NCBI GenBank assembly: GCA_020081605.1 | Contig: JAHREC010000011.1 | Location: 4,092,001 to 4,156,000 of the forward strand | Source of the DNA: Albifimbria verrucaria | Lineage: Eukaryota; Ascomycota; Sordariomycetes; Hypocreales; Stachybotryaceae | DNA length: 64,000 nt | Direction of reading: 5' to 3' | Shown: piece after piece, positions 44,070 to 55,665 of the stretch | Layout: each line of letters starts with the position of its first letter | Position numbering within the stretch: the first letter of the stretch is position 1 | Made by a program: the position numbers and the translations under genes | Notes under the pieces: generated by a model | Told to the model about the DNA's origin: nothing | Databases searched by the model: none | The model's input: only the letters and a program-made list of their open reading frames with translations

Positions 44070-45102
44070 TCAACCAAACCTCTGCTTCGCCAGCTCGCGT
44101 AGCATCGCCACCGTGCCATCCTCCTTCTCCTGGTAGGCCCGCCTCCGCTCCTCAATCTCCTGCCGGCGCGCGCGCTCCATCTCTTCCCTGCGGAGCTCGC
44201 GCTCCGTCTTGCGGCGTTGCTCGGTGGCCTTGGCGCGCTTGTACTCCTCGAGCGAGTCGCCGCCGCCCATAACCTCGGTGTCGTTGCCGGCGTCCGCCAT
44301 GCCGCCGGGGCTGCGGTCGCGGAAGCCGCGCAGTTTATCGTTGAGCAGCTGCTTCTTCTCGAGGCGCCGCTCGCGGGTGCCGGCTTCGGCGCGCGGGGCG
44401 ACGTCATCGAGGCGCTCCTTTGCTGTGCGCGGTCGGCCTTTCGCGCCGCGCGGAGGGCTTCGCGGTCGGCTTCGCGGGCTTCGGCCGCGAGCTCGTCGCG
44501 CATTGACAGGTCGTCCCGTGAGGGGCCATGGCGCCAACGGGTCGGTTAGATGATGAATTGGGCAGCACAGGGCCGTAATCCTCATCGTCGCTGTTGGCAT
44601 CGCGATCTGAAGGCGCACGATCCGAAGGCGCGCGTTGAGGCGGAGCCCTTGGAGGTGATGGCTCGCGTACCGGAGGCCCTCGTGCGGCGATCCGTGAGAA
44701 CATTTCCGGGTCATACCAGCCCTCGGCCAATTCGCCGCTGTTCCATTTGCTCACGAAGCTCTTCCAGCGGCCTTTCAGCTCACGCTCATCCAGGACCTCT
44801 ATGTTGATCTGTTTCTGAACGTCCAGGTACTCTGCAAACAACGGCTCAAACGCAGGCAAATCGGCCTTGGACAGGGCCCTCGCCGAGAACGGCAAAGAAG
44901 CAGCGACAGGCCGCTCATGCGTATGCGAGCGATGCCGCTTCGACGAGTGGCGGCTGCTGTGCTCCGATGACCTGGCATGGCGGTCGTCAGGTCTTGAATG
45001 CCTGCGCTCGGGCGAGGCAGATCTTCTGTGGTGGCGGTGGCTGTGAGCGTGGCGGTCGCGCCTCGGAGAGCGAGAGCGAGAGCGGTCTTGCGATTCTCTC
45101 AT
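44070..45102 (-). CDS. RS-rich nuclear protein, function unknown
   Basis: The start MRESQDRSRSRSPRRDRHAH opens a ~65-residue Arg/Ser/His-rich region like those of splicing-associated proteins. A globular helical block follows (LPAFEPLFAEYLDVQKQINI, then KGRWKSFVSKWNSGELAEGWYDP). Next come an acidic motif, DDEDYGPVLP, resembling GPALPP-type motifs, and a long Arg/Glu helical C-terminus (KERLDDVAPRAEAGTRERRL, RREEMERARRQEIEERRRAY) ending MLRELAKQRFG. No intron is needed. One or two lost bases near 44425 and 44525 break the frame. Fungal databases often label such proteins as HEL117-like, but no helicase domain is visible here. Nuclear RNA processing is likely from composition only. Confidence 0.75.
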
Positions 45103-45738
45103 GGTTGGTTGCAGCGCAGGGTGAGTGAGCGAGTGGGTGAGTCGTGGTGTGAGTGATGGAAACTTATAAGTTGAAGATGGACAAACTGAGGTTGAGATGC
45201 GGCGCCCCACTTTGCCACATTGGGGTCTTTGGTGCTGACCAAAATAGCAGTCAGTAGCAAGTAAAACAAGCAAACAACAATCACAATTTCTGTTCACTAT
45301 CACGATGAAGGAGCAGCCAAAGAAATTAAACTAAATTGCTTTATGCGAACCATGTCACTTTGTCTATTACCCATGTGAGCCCAACAAAGCATATTACACA
45401 AGAAGGAATCTACAAATGCTGGACAATCCCCATCTCCTTCGTGGACTCGTCGCTTTGTTGTATTTACATGGAACAATATGGGTAAAGCAAGTGAAAACTC
45501 AGGCAAAGTATTGAATAATGTCGCACGAGAAGCGTTTGTCTGCATTGCAGCACTTTTGCAAACGGCTGTCATGAACACAAAATCCACATACATGTCTCGG
45601 AGCAAGTGGCATTGTAGACGTTACGAGACATATACAGTGATGAAGAGAACCATTCAAATCATCCGAGAGGAACCAAGGTTGCTGATGCATGGTCCAAACA
45701 CGCCTTATATTTTTTTCTTTTACTATTTTATCATTTTC
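45103..45738. other. Intergenic region
   Basis: Between two tandem minus-strand genes. The open frame at 45478-45906 runs antisense into EFM7 and is not supported. Nothing else seen. Confidence 0.6.
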
Positions 45739-46535
45739 TCAACTGCACTCCGACTCTGGCCAGCGCACCGTAAACCCGTTGACCGTCTTTTGAACATCCA
45801 AATCACCAGGGTCATTCTCAAACAGCGGCTTGTCCAGCTTCCTCTCCTCGACACGCTCCACCTCAAACCCAGCCTCTCGCGCGATATCGAAGAACTTCAT
45901 GTCTAGATCCCTCTTCCAGGGGCGGTAGGACGTGAAGAAGACGTACGCGATGCTGTCTCTTGACTTGCGGAGAGCCTCCTTGATCGTCTTGACGAGCATG
46001 CCGTGCTCGTTGTGGCGGAACAAGAGGTCGGCAAGGATGAGGACGTCAAACCGGGGCTCGGAGCCATCTGATGGGGAGGGAAGTCTTGCGAGGAGCGGTG
46101 CCACGTCACCGCCCCAAACGAAGCCAGCAGCATCGATGGTCTTTGCAATGTGACCTTGCGGCTCGACAGTTTCATCACACTCGTCAATGTTCTTCTGCAT
46201 ATTGGCCACCAGGTCCGGGTCTGTGAAGTCCGTCATGACGACCTTGCTGGCGCCTAGGATTCCAGCCGTGAGCGACGGTAGGCCAGCGCCAGCGCCCAGC
46301 TCCAGCACCGTCTTGCCTTTCACCCTCGAGGGGTCGCTCTCAAAATACTCTGAGACGATCTTGGCTCCGTTCCAGAGATGGTGAGCCTCCGTGGGACTTG
46401 AGCCGACCAAGTGAAGAGTGATGGGCTTTCCGCTCTTCAGGTTAAAGACCTGCTTTGTGGGTGGCGGAGAAGGGGGTAGTAATCCTCCGGATCGTCCATA
46501 AGACCACCGGTGCCGTAATCATCGTCATTGTCCAT
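45739..46535 (-). CDS. EFM7: EFM7 protein N-terminal and lysine N-methyltransferase
   Basis: Seven-beta-strand S-adenosylmethionine-dependent methyltransferase of the Efm7 (formerly Nnt1) group, which methylates the N-terminal Gly and adjacent Lys of elongation factor eEF1A. The start is MDNDDDYGTGGLMDDPEDYY; one C lost near 46482 then shifts the frame, and restoring it gives PPSPPPTKQVFNLKSGKPIT. The SAM-binding motif I is VLELGAGAGLPSL. Other family blocks are SSPTEAHHLWNGAKIVSEYF, VVMTDFTDPDLVANM, FDVLILADLLFRHNEHGMLV and FFTSYRPWKRDLDMKFFDIA. The ending is GFTVRWPESECS. Length (~265) fits. Earlier annotation as a nicotinamide methyltransferase is superseded in yeast. Confidence 0.92.
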
Positions 46536-47436
46536 TGTGTGAGATAGTGGGAGGAGCGTTTAAATGACTTGGATGAGGAAGCGCAGTTAAACGGGGGTGG
46601 GAGCCAAGCCGAGGGCGTGATCAGTTTTCAAGGGCAGCAACTCTTAAGATCTTGAGTATCCGTCTTCAGTGATGTCCTCGTGGATGAGGCCAAACTTCAA
46701 CGAGTCTTCACGACCAGATGTGAGTCGAGTTTTCGTCTGGTGGGGCTGTGGTGGTTGATTGTTTTAGTTCCCCGCCGTAACCAACTTAACTTAACCCCTC
46801 CAGATGTGGCAGTTTGGCACTTACACCCAATTCACCTCAACTCAACTCCACACCATGATCGACGCAGCCCAGACTAAAAGTTTGTTTTCTCTTCATGGTA
46901 GTTTAATATTTCGACTTTACTTATTATTGTAGTTAAAAATGAAAACTCGACTTTCATGGTGTTGCTTAAAATCCCACTGCGTGCAAATAGTAGCGGTCGA
47001 ACGTGAGGTCATGGCTGGACCAACTGAACCGGCCATCTTCTCAAAGGAAACAATTAAGAAAAGAGGCTATATGTTGCCAGCTGGCAAGAAGATAGAGCAG
47101 TTGGCTGCCGTCTGAGCATGGCTGTTGTGTTACGTCTACCTTATATCTCAGTCATCCACCTTGTCCTGTCTTCTCTTTTCCTTTTATTTAAACCCACACT
47201 TATCTTCCTTCTCTCTTCTCTCTTCTTTCCCATCTACTACTCAGGTATCTCAAAGCCTCACAAATTCTTACTTTCCGTCTTTCGACGTCTTCTGCTATTC
47301 ACTTTGCTTGACCTTCCACCATTTTCAGCCTTCTACCTCTCAGCATCTTCTGCTCTTCACCTTGCTTACTTCCCTATTTCTCTTCCCTCCATCTCTTGTC
47401 TGGATCCCAAGTTATCTACCTTCCTGGTGACTCAAG
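46536..47436. promoter_or_regulatory. Divergent promoter region of EFM7 and the DUF6546 gene
   Basis: 0.9 kb with no gene. 46870-46960 is A/T-rich. From 47115 the sequence is strongly C/T-rich (TCTTCTC, CTTCTCTC), the usual look of a leader before a start codon in this genome. Confidence 0.6.
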
Positions 47437-49160
47437 ATGAGTTGGCAGGTGCTGTCCGCCGAGCTTCGACTCATGATCCTGAAGGAAACGTTGGCCTTAC
47501 AGTCTGGCCAGAAACTCAGCCCTCTCACCACAGTTTCCAAGGAATGGAACGAGTTCTTTGAGCGCATCATCTTTCATAGGATTATTCTCACCAAGTCCCG
47601 CATCGACAAGTTCAAGCGAATCGTCCGGTAGGAACGGCGTAGCTTTGTCAAACACATCTGGCTCAGGGTTTATCTCCCCCACACCAGTCATGCACACGAG
47701 ACGACAACCGAGCACTTACCAGAGCTCTTTGGCATCTTATGAATGCTTTGAAGAATTGGAGCGAGGAACTCACTTTGGAACTCAGCATACATTCGCCTAG
47801 CGACGCCAAGAGGCTCTCCTTCGGACACCGTTCAGGACAACTCGTGTACCCGCACCTTGAAGATGAAAACTGCTCATACAGAGAGTATGAAGAGGCAATG
47901 CGTAAGCAGACACGTAACCTTGCAAAAGAAGTATCTTCTGGCACTCGAGACTGGTAGAAGCGGTCACTTCTTTCGGGGTAGAACCTATTAGGAAATCGAA
48001 ACAGCGCGCCTTGGGTGATCTTCTCCACCTGGACTTTACTGATTTCAAGCCGAGGCATGTTAAAGAGCTTCCCAGTTGCCCTGCGGTCAACAGTTTCCTT
48101 GTTCGTCGACAACATGGACGTCGACTGCATTACACAGCCCTGATCTCTATTCTTGAGAAACTGCCCAAGGTAGCACAGATAATGTATGAACCATGGTCCA
48201 GATATAAGAGACTGGCTAATTGGGGTAAGTGGAGAGACCAATTTTCTTCTTCTTTCTTTTCTTTCCTTTGTTTTCTTCTTTTAGCAAGAAGCCGAAAGAA
48301 AAAGAATGAAGATGTGTACTTACGAAGGTGTAGATTACTTACGGAACCTTCGGCAATACCTGGACAGCGCACCTTCACTGAAAAGGCTTTCTCTTTTCGA
48401 GAACTATCGAGATGTATCATGGGAAACTGATTCAATAGTGCATGATAGGCTCTCAGATCCTCTCGCATTTCTTCTAGCAGTGTCCTGCCGTCACCTAGAG
48501 CACCTATCGGTGGCATTCACAGCTGATGCACGGTTTGTTCTTGAGAGTCTCTGCATAGATGACCGTGGATTACTGGATACACCACCCGATCGTATTCAAG
48601 ACATGGTATTGCCGCTGCTAGCGCTACCTTATCCAATTACCTGGCGAAACATGAATGCAAAGCTGCGGCAATCCCAGGCAAGAGAGTCGCTCTATATGGA
48701 GTTATATAACCAACAACCCGAAGCTGGAAATAGCCGCTGCCCTCCACTCGAGTGGAAAAACTTGAAGACAATAGCTCTCACATCATATAATCTTCGGGAA
48801 AACCAGACTGTTGCTACCAACGACTTGTTGTATGGTGCCGCAGAGGCAGCCATGAAAATGCCTAGTCTCCAGACCATGGAAATTTGGAATGACGACGAGG
48901 ACGGCTTCTGCGTCTTCCGATACAGCCGATTTACTAAGTCAGAATCGCCAACCATCTACCTAGCCAGCACCTGGCATCATGATCTGCCATCTCACATTCC
49001 CGAACGTTGGAAGAAAGTGGCCGAAAAGCATGGGACACGGAACCCCTCGAGGTTGTTGTACAGGTCTTATATAAACACAGATACCGGAAGTTTGGCTCAG
49101 GCGTTCGCCTGCTGGAACTACGAGACCACATTATGCATCCAGTTTCGGCATGTGAACTAG
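47437..49160 (+). CDS. DUF6546 F-box-like protein, possibly disabled by one stop
   Basis: A fungal lineage-specific family of unknown function, often with an F-box-like N-terminus. The start is MSWQVLSAELRLMILKETLA; WQVLSAELRLMIL resembles the first helix of an F-box. Family blocks: FVKHIWLRVYL, RALWHLMNALKNW, LTLELSIHSPSDAKRL, LDFTDFKPRHVKELP, DPLAFLLAVSCRHLEHLSVA, WKNLKTIALTSYNLRENQ, MKMPSLQTMEIWNDDEDGFC and the C-terminal FRYSRFTKSESPTIYLAST. An intron at 48235-48284 has a long pyrimidine tract. One or two frame breaks (near 47715 and 47935) fit base loss. The TAG at 47629-47631 does not: the conserved protein continues in the same frame right after it, so this may be a real C-to-T nonsense change. 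Confidence 0.8.
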
Positions 49161-50101
49161 ATTGGAACTCCCGTCAAGAATTTTGAGCCAGAGGAGACGG
49201 ATGGTTAATTGGCTGCTTTGGCTTTTGCTTCGTGGCAGGCTAATAAGACAGCAACCCGGCGGAGTCTCTTGATCGGATGATATGCTCTTCATATTAATGG
49301 AGGGTACGGTAATGGGAAAGAATGGATTTGGTATCATTGGGAGTTTTTGGTTAGACAACAGTGACGAAAGCGAGACCTGGGCAAAGATGTAGTTGGCTGT
49401 ATCTAGATTGCAGAACCTCACCAGCTATAACGGCATCAGCAAATGAATGCGATTTACATAAATGCAGTACATTTCCCACTCAGTGACCTTTGTTAGTCTC
49501 ATGAACAGGTAGGAATCTACCACTCATTCATCTAATGGCAATTATCCTCAAGCAAGACCTCTAATTCCTAGTATACTCTTATACATATACATGTTTTTAA
49601 TTATTTTTCTGACACTTTTCTGACTTTGAACGATTAATGCTCTTAAAGAAATGTCACCTCTACGATTTGCAGCCCTCCTCTTTTTGCTCACCACTTGAGA
49701 AGTCCCCTGCTTAGCGGTCGGCCATCAACTTCGAGTTCACAGACCAATACAACGTTTATCATGCAGTGCATACAGGCTTATTTATCCAAAATCACCGCTC
49801 GTTATGAATAGATTGTGCTATTCTGTTACCTCACTTGGACACTCTTCACCGACAGCCACCGCCCTTCCGGAGCATGCAAATTAGATTGCTGTCTAAGTCC
49901 CCAGGATAGCATATGCCTAGTAGCTTTAAAACGCCCTGTCCACGTGTATAGATAAATATCCCACTTGGCTTATCCCGCCGCCCAACCCCTTGACAACATG
50001 CAGTACCCTGATGCTTAAGAATGACCAACCCCATCAACGCCAGTGTAAGTCATGCCTTGCGCAACCCAATAAACCCGAGTAATGCAGTATGAGCCCATGG
50101 C
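49161..50101. other. Convergent A/T-rich intergenic region
   Basis: 0.9 kb between the converging DUF6546 and MED13 genes. A/T-rich at 49440-49640. No gene or RNA recognised. Confidence 0.6.
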
Positions 50102-53100
50102 TCACATGAGTAAGTATAAAGCCCGAACTGCCTTTTCTGCTGCCGCCACGTGCCATGGCCGGATGTCGGTGTCGCGGTCTACAACGCCTCGGGCCCGCGC
50201 CAGTGTACCTAGTCCACGGAAGTTACTGAGCATCTCTCTTAACAGTGGCTCATATGATCTCGGTGTTGCGTCCGTGTGAATAAGGTTAATCTCCATGACT
50301 GCTGGTGCGTCTTCCATCTTGTTACCCGTACGCTTGATTAGATAACCGCTTAAAAGAGCGGGTTGTAGGTCCAACACCGCAGCAGGGTTTCCGAGCCGGT
50401 GTCCGACAACGCTTCCCCAAGTCTGGTCTGTGACGTCAATCAAAACTGCATCGGACTCGGCTTCTGCTCCGCTATCTGCTCCCGGGGTTGCACCACCAGC
50501 ATTAGCTTCTCGCATAGGAGTAGCTGGCGTTGCAGTTTGCTCGGGGACACAATGTTGGCCTGGGGGTAGAAACCGGTGTGGTATAGAAAGACGCCATAGT
50601 TGGGGCGAGGTTAACTGGAGGAGGTATCAGCTGTAACGACGGCGCTGTGTCGACAGTCATCAACGTCAGCGTCATGCTTGCTTTAATCTCCGTTCGAGCC
50701 AAGTCAGTCCAAAATTCAATCTCGTGCTGGTCCATTGGCGAGCATTTGGTAACGATGACTCGCCAATGCACCTTGCATGAGGAGACCAAGTCCAGCGTCG
50801 ACTCCCATATCTCATGGGCCACTTCGTCCATTGTAGTTGACGGGGCTTTACCTCTTCGCGCAAGACAGTATGAAGCTGTCGCTTGCTGGTTACCTCGATC
50901 GTCGGTCCAGGCGGCTGTGACCCAGCGGTCGTCTACACTCTGAGCATAGGCGACGTGGATACATGAGTTCTCCTTCATCAAAGACGCTGATGGAGCACTC
51001 GTCAACTTGAAGTCAATCATACGAGGCAGAGGCTCCTCAAGTCTAATAGCAGGCGCTGGCATAGGCCCGTTAAATAGCGTACAACGATCGTAAGTTTCAA
51101 TGCAGATCCTCATGAGCTCACTGGGGATGGAATGACCAATGAGCTTGGTGATGACAAGAAATCCATTGAGATGAGCTGCAGAACCAGTTCATTCTGAGGA
51201 ACCTCGCGTCGGAGAGCCAGTTGTTTCTGGTAAGACTCGAAGAGACGCTGAAACGCAGTGCACGCTTCGATGAGGGTCCTAGGATTGCTTGGCGAATACA
51301 CAAAGTAGATGACTACATTTGTTTCAATAGCCGTTAATTCGGAAATGGCGCCACGCAGAGTTTCGACACTCTCCATCAATGCCGATCCATGCCCACTCGC
51401 TGTGTCCGGGGATGTCGAGATGCGATCGACCTCGTATGGCAGTATCCCTTCTTGCAAGCCACCGGGCAGCGGGCATTTTCGAAGCTTCCCAGCTTCAGAA
51501 GCTCATAAATGCTCTTCATACGTTCAAGAAAGGTGCTCACATTTTCCGCGACTCCTTTCCATCCAGGGAAAACACAGATGGCCCTTACGTCTTTGTTCCC
51601 AGACGAGGGGCTAATCCCAAGCTCTCCCAGAACCCAATGGCAGAAGGAAGTACAGACAATCTAGATTCGGACCTCCGAACTTCGAGATGTGGACCGGGGA
51701 TTTGGTACAGGTTGCTAGGACGCAACTGTTCGGCAGTAAGATCTCGGCCAGGAATCGGTCTAGGTTGCAGACGATTGGGTTGTCCTACTAATGGGATATC
51801 CTGGATATCCAGCAATGCTTTGAGCCGAAGCGGAGACGCAAAACCGAAGATTGGCGGCATTATACCTTCGAGAGCTTGCAGAGACTTTCGTACATTGCTC
51901 ATTAAACTTTGTCGTTTCGATCTTGTGAAGGACTCAGCTGTCTCATCGCTACGCAGGCCGCAGACATCAAGACGGCCCGTGGCAGCCTGCTCCGTAAGCA
52001 ACTGAGCTATCTGTATCAGATCGTTGTCGTTAAGAGCAACATCTGTCGCTGGCGGTTCTGGGTCGGCAAAGAATCGCGGAATGAAGTGTTCTGGCATTTC
52101 TGACCTCATGGCTCGCGGCAGGTCGATGACCAGCTGTGGGTCAGGTTCATCCAGGAAATCCATCTCCCTTACAGACGTAACGTGTGATACAACATCGTCT
52201 TCAATCGCTCCTGACCTGAACCCAGCTTTCATAGGTGACCCAGACTCATCAGGACTCATCATAACGTCGTCTTCTCCAGACTCAATAGAATCCTCATCCC
52301 CGTCCGAATCCTGGGCATCCAGCTTTCTGGGACTCGGGTTAGATGACGGAACCTCGAGCTCGGTAATGCCCTTGACCAATGTCCCCACAGCAAGCAAACG
52401 CGCCTTTTGGTCCGAGTTCATGATTCCATTCCGTTTCAAGTAATCAGCCTCGGGCAGCATCCCCGACCTGATTTCGCCTTCTCTGCATTGAAACTTTTGC
52501 TGTAGTCGAACATGCCTCCCTGTTCATATTTCTTGTTGATGACCGGCAGAGCTGAGCCTAGGTTAATTCGCCCAAAAGTCTTCGATTTGGCCTCGGGACT
52601 GGTAAGGGTCGGCTTCAAAGAGGGCGCCGATGCAGTTAGAGATGCCCGGACGCGTTTGTAAACGGTCTGCGAGTTAAATGGGCTCGACTCTCGTTTCATG
52701 GCTGGACTGACTTTGCTAGCTTGCTTCTTCAAAGTGTTGTTATCAACCAAAGAGCTTCTAGCATGCTTCAATTCCGGTTTTGCAAACACAATAGAGTCAT
52801 TTTCAGTTGCAGGCTGAAGGGGTATGCTGGGAGCAACTTCTTCCTCGACAGTGCTTTTAGGCGGGATTTCTTCCGGCGGCGGCGGCGGTTTCTGCACTTC
52901 GACTGGTGTAGGGTCTGCCATAGGAATATCAATATCTGCACTGTCGGGCTGCTCATCGAAGAAATTGAAATCGGCCTCGGTGATATCGTTGTCGCCGAAC
53001 ATGTCTCCTCCCATATCTCCAAACATATTTTCTGCATCGTTGAGTAGGTTGCTATCGCTGCGATCTCGTTTTACTTCGGGATAATCATGTGAAGCACCAA

Positions 53101-54690
53101 AATCTTCGCCATTATGGTCTGGATGGCTTGTGGGCTCTAGATCTGGAACTGTACTTGTGGGTATCGGATTAGCAGGACTGGAAGTGGCATCGTCTATTGA
53201 CGGGGTCACGCCATTGAACTGCTGAATTCCATCTGGGGAGTAGGATACATTGTGCCCGCAGCGGCTGTCGCAGTGCTGGGACGTCGCAGGGCCAGAGGCG
53301 ATGGCGCACTCGGCCTGTTAGCAGCTGAGTCGGTTTCTTGCACCTCCTTTGTCGACGCAACCGTACGGTCGATCTTCCTTTTAGAAGCCTTCTCTTCTCT
53401 TTCCTCGCTAGCATTATGCCAGGCTCCAGCATCACCTAGAGCATCATGGTTCTCTTCATGGCCACTTAGCATAGTTTGGCCGACTAAACTAGTTGATGCG
53501 ATCTCAACTCGTCTTCTTCGGAAGCACAAGGGCGCAGGCCAGGGAATGGCAACAGCTGCACTGGACAGTTGAGCATGTTTTACGTCGGCTCTGAGGTCTT
53601 GGGCTCTGTTCTTCGCGACACGTAGATTGATCCAATGTGTTTCTCGCAAAAGTGAAATATCTACACCTCGCAGCTGCAGCATGTTCAGACACGTTTCTCT
53701 CCATTGTGAGTTGGGCATGCCTGTGCTGCTGCGAACGGACAGCATCTGGGTGTTTGGCGTGTTGACGAGGCTTGCTGAGCCAAAATCTGCCGCGTACGAT
53801 TGCTGATCGTAGGCTAACAGCCCGAAAGGTGCTGCAAGAATGGATTGGACCGGATGGATCTGTTTTGCCACGGAACTACGGAGGCAATCCAGCCCTCGGC
53901 AGACGGAGACTCCTATGCTCACCAACAATGCACCAGTCGTGGTAAGATAGGCCCTGAAAGATCCAAGAACAAGGTCATCGTTACCGCGAGCTTGTTCGAT
54001 GCTATCCTGGGATCGCAGGCTAGGAGCGAGGAGGACGGTACGGTAATTCAGGGTAGCGCGTCAGCAGAGCGACAGAATCCTACAGAAACTGTCAAGAGCA
54101 CAGCAGCGATAAATTTTTCGTATATGGCTTTCTGGGTCGCCTGGCCGGGTTTGCCGTCGCTCCCAGTCAGGGTGGTTGGCCTGGCATCTTGGTCGGGCAC
54201 GCTTGCGCCGCCAGCAGAGGGAGGATTGAAGGCATTCCTCTGATGCTGATCAAGGCCAGAAGCACTCGACGATGAGCTCGTCGGGGTATAGTTTGAAGGA
54301 GCGGTCTGACGATTATTCTTTTGCAAGGTAGCCGGTTCCAAGGTACCCTCTTCAACCAGCTGAAGCTTGTATCCAGCCACGTCGAGGCTGGTCTCAATAC
54401 CAGTCACCAGAGCGTCGCCTCCATCATCTTTGAGGATGATGCGAAAGAGCCATATTGCCCGCCGAACAGTGTCGTAGGAGACGATATGTTTTTGATCTCT
54501 CAATGCGTCTTCCAACTCGAGAGCGGCGGATGGAAAGGTTTGCGACTGGTCGGGTGCCGGGGCGTAGATGTAGAAGGCGATTGATGCGATATTATTCTGC
54601 AGCGGTGTCAGCAGGCAGGCGGCCAGGGAGTCAGACAAGAAGAGAACTCACAATTAGTAGGGTATTAGTCTCATATTCTCCAGTCTCCAT
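50102..54690 (-). CDS. SSN2: Mediator subunit Med13 (CDK8 kinase module)
   Basis: Med13 links the CDK8/cyclin C/Med12 kinase module to core Mediator and represses or tunes RNA polymerase II transcription. The start is METGEYETNTLLI at 54690; a 55-bp intron (54597-54651) joins it to NNIASIAFYIYAPAPDQSQT. The N-terminal domain continues through HPVQSILAAPFGLLAYDQQS and WRETCLNMLQLRGVDISLLR. A long acidic, Ser/Pro-rich middle follows (ENMFGDMGGDMFGDNDITEA). The C-terminal domain contains LRPSNLYQIPGPHLEVRRSE, ESLGLAPRLGTKT, ETNVVIYFVYSPSNPRTLIE, IHVAYAQSVDDRWVTAAWTD, GNQQATASYCLAR and a final PWHVAAAEKAVRALYLLM. The stop is at 50102-50104. Frame breaks near 54060, 53235, 52460, 51600, 51115 and 50520 are repaired by single bases. 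About 1,500 residues, the usual size for filamentous fungi. Confidence 0.93.
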
Positions 54691-55665
54691 GTCGGCTGGT
54701 TCTCTCCCCGAGAAACGATGGGATGCAAAGTAAGGTGTGCGAAACCGCAAGGTAGCAGTGCGCCTAGCGGAGGGCTTGATCAGCAGCACCGAGAGGCGAG
54801 GGCGCGCTTCACAGAGGGGCTCTGGCAGCGAATATGGGCGAGTATGTACAAGGGAGCGACACTGTCCACTTGCTGGACTCCATCTCCGAGCTGCGAGCCC
54901 TCAATCGATCATATCTCGGCGGGCGCGACTTGCCAGAGAGGGCGTTCGCAGAACGGGAGCCGGGGCTGGCTGGCTGGGGCGGGAGAGAAAGAGGGACGCA
55001 GTGGGCTCGTGCAGGCGCGGGCTGGGAGGATGCACGAGCGACGGCGGGTGGACGGGCTGGAGGGTCGCGATCAGGGTGAAGGGAAGTCGAGATGTCGAAG
55101 TCGGTCGGCCGTGGCAAGGGTCCAGGGCAGCAGAGCAGGTACCTTGTCTAATCCTAATCCAAAACCTATCCTAATCCTGAACTGAACTGAACTGAACCAA
55201 AGCTGCCGCTGGCTGTCGAGTGGGTGGCCCAATAGCCGTCTGTTGTGGGCCATTTCCATTGCTGGGGTCAAGTTCGAGGTTAGCCTGGTCTCAATTCCTG
55301 ATTGTCTTATCTTATCGGCGAACACCCACTGAAGGCCAAGGGTAGCAGGTACTTACCTAGTGTCAGCAGTTTTGCCGAAGTCCGTCGCAAAGTACATGGC
55401 ATTCAGGTACTATTTACCATAAGCCTGTACCAACCCATACCCCGTGCCAAAGTATCCCTTCGGCCGCAAACACGGCATGTGGGGTCTCATGTTTGTTCAC
55501 CGAGCTCTCGGGAACGGCGTGGGGCTGGAATTTTTCTTCACCTTGAAATTCTCGGCGCATTTTCTGTCTGCTGCTCTTTCTCACCAACCATCCGCAGCGC
55601 AGCGCCTCGCCTCGCCTTCGCCTTGGGAATTTCACTCCCGCTGCACCTTCCGCTGCACCGTGGTC
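54691..55665. promoter_or_regulatory. Divergent promoter region of MED13 and ENP2
   Basis: About 1 kb. G/A-rich on the left, with a TAATCC/AACTGAACTGAACTG repeat patch near 55150-55200 and a C/T-rich right end. The overlapping ORFs at 54718-55185 are in conflicting frames and not convincing. Confidence 0.55.

Noticed and set aside
54718..55185. ORFs between MED13 and ENP2
   Set aside because: Arg/Gly-rich, open in several frames, and located in a divergent promoter.
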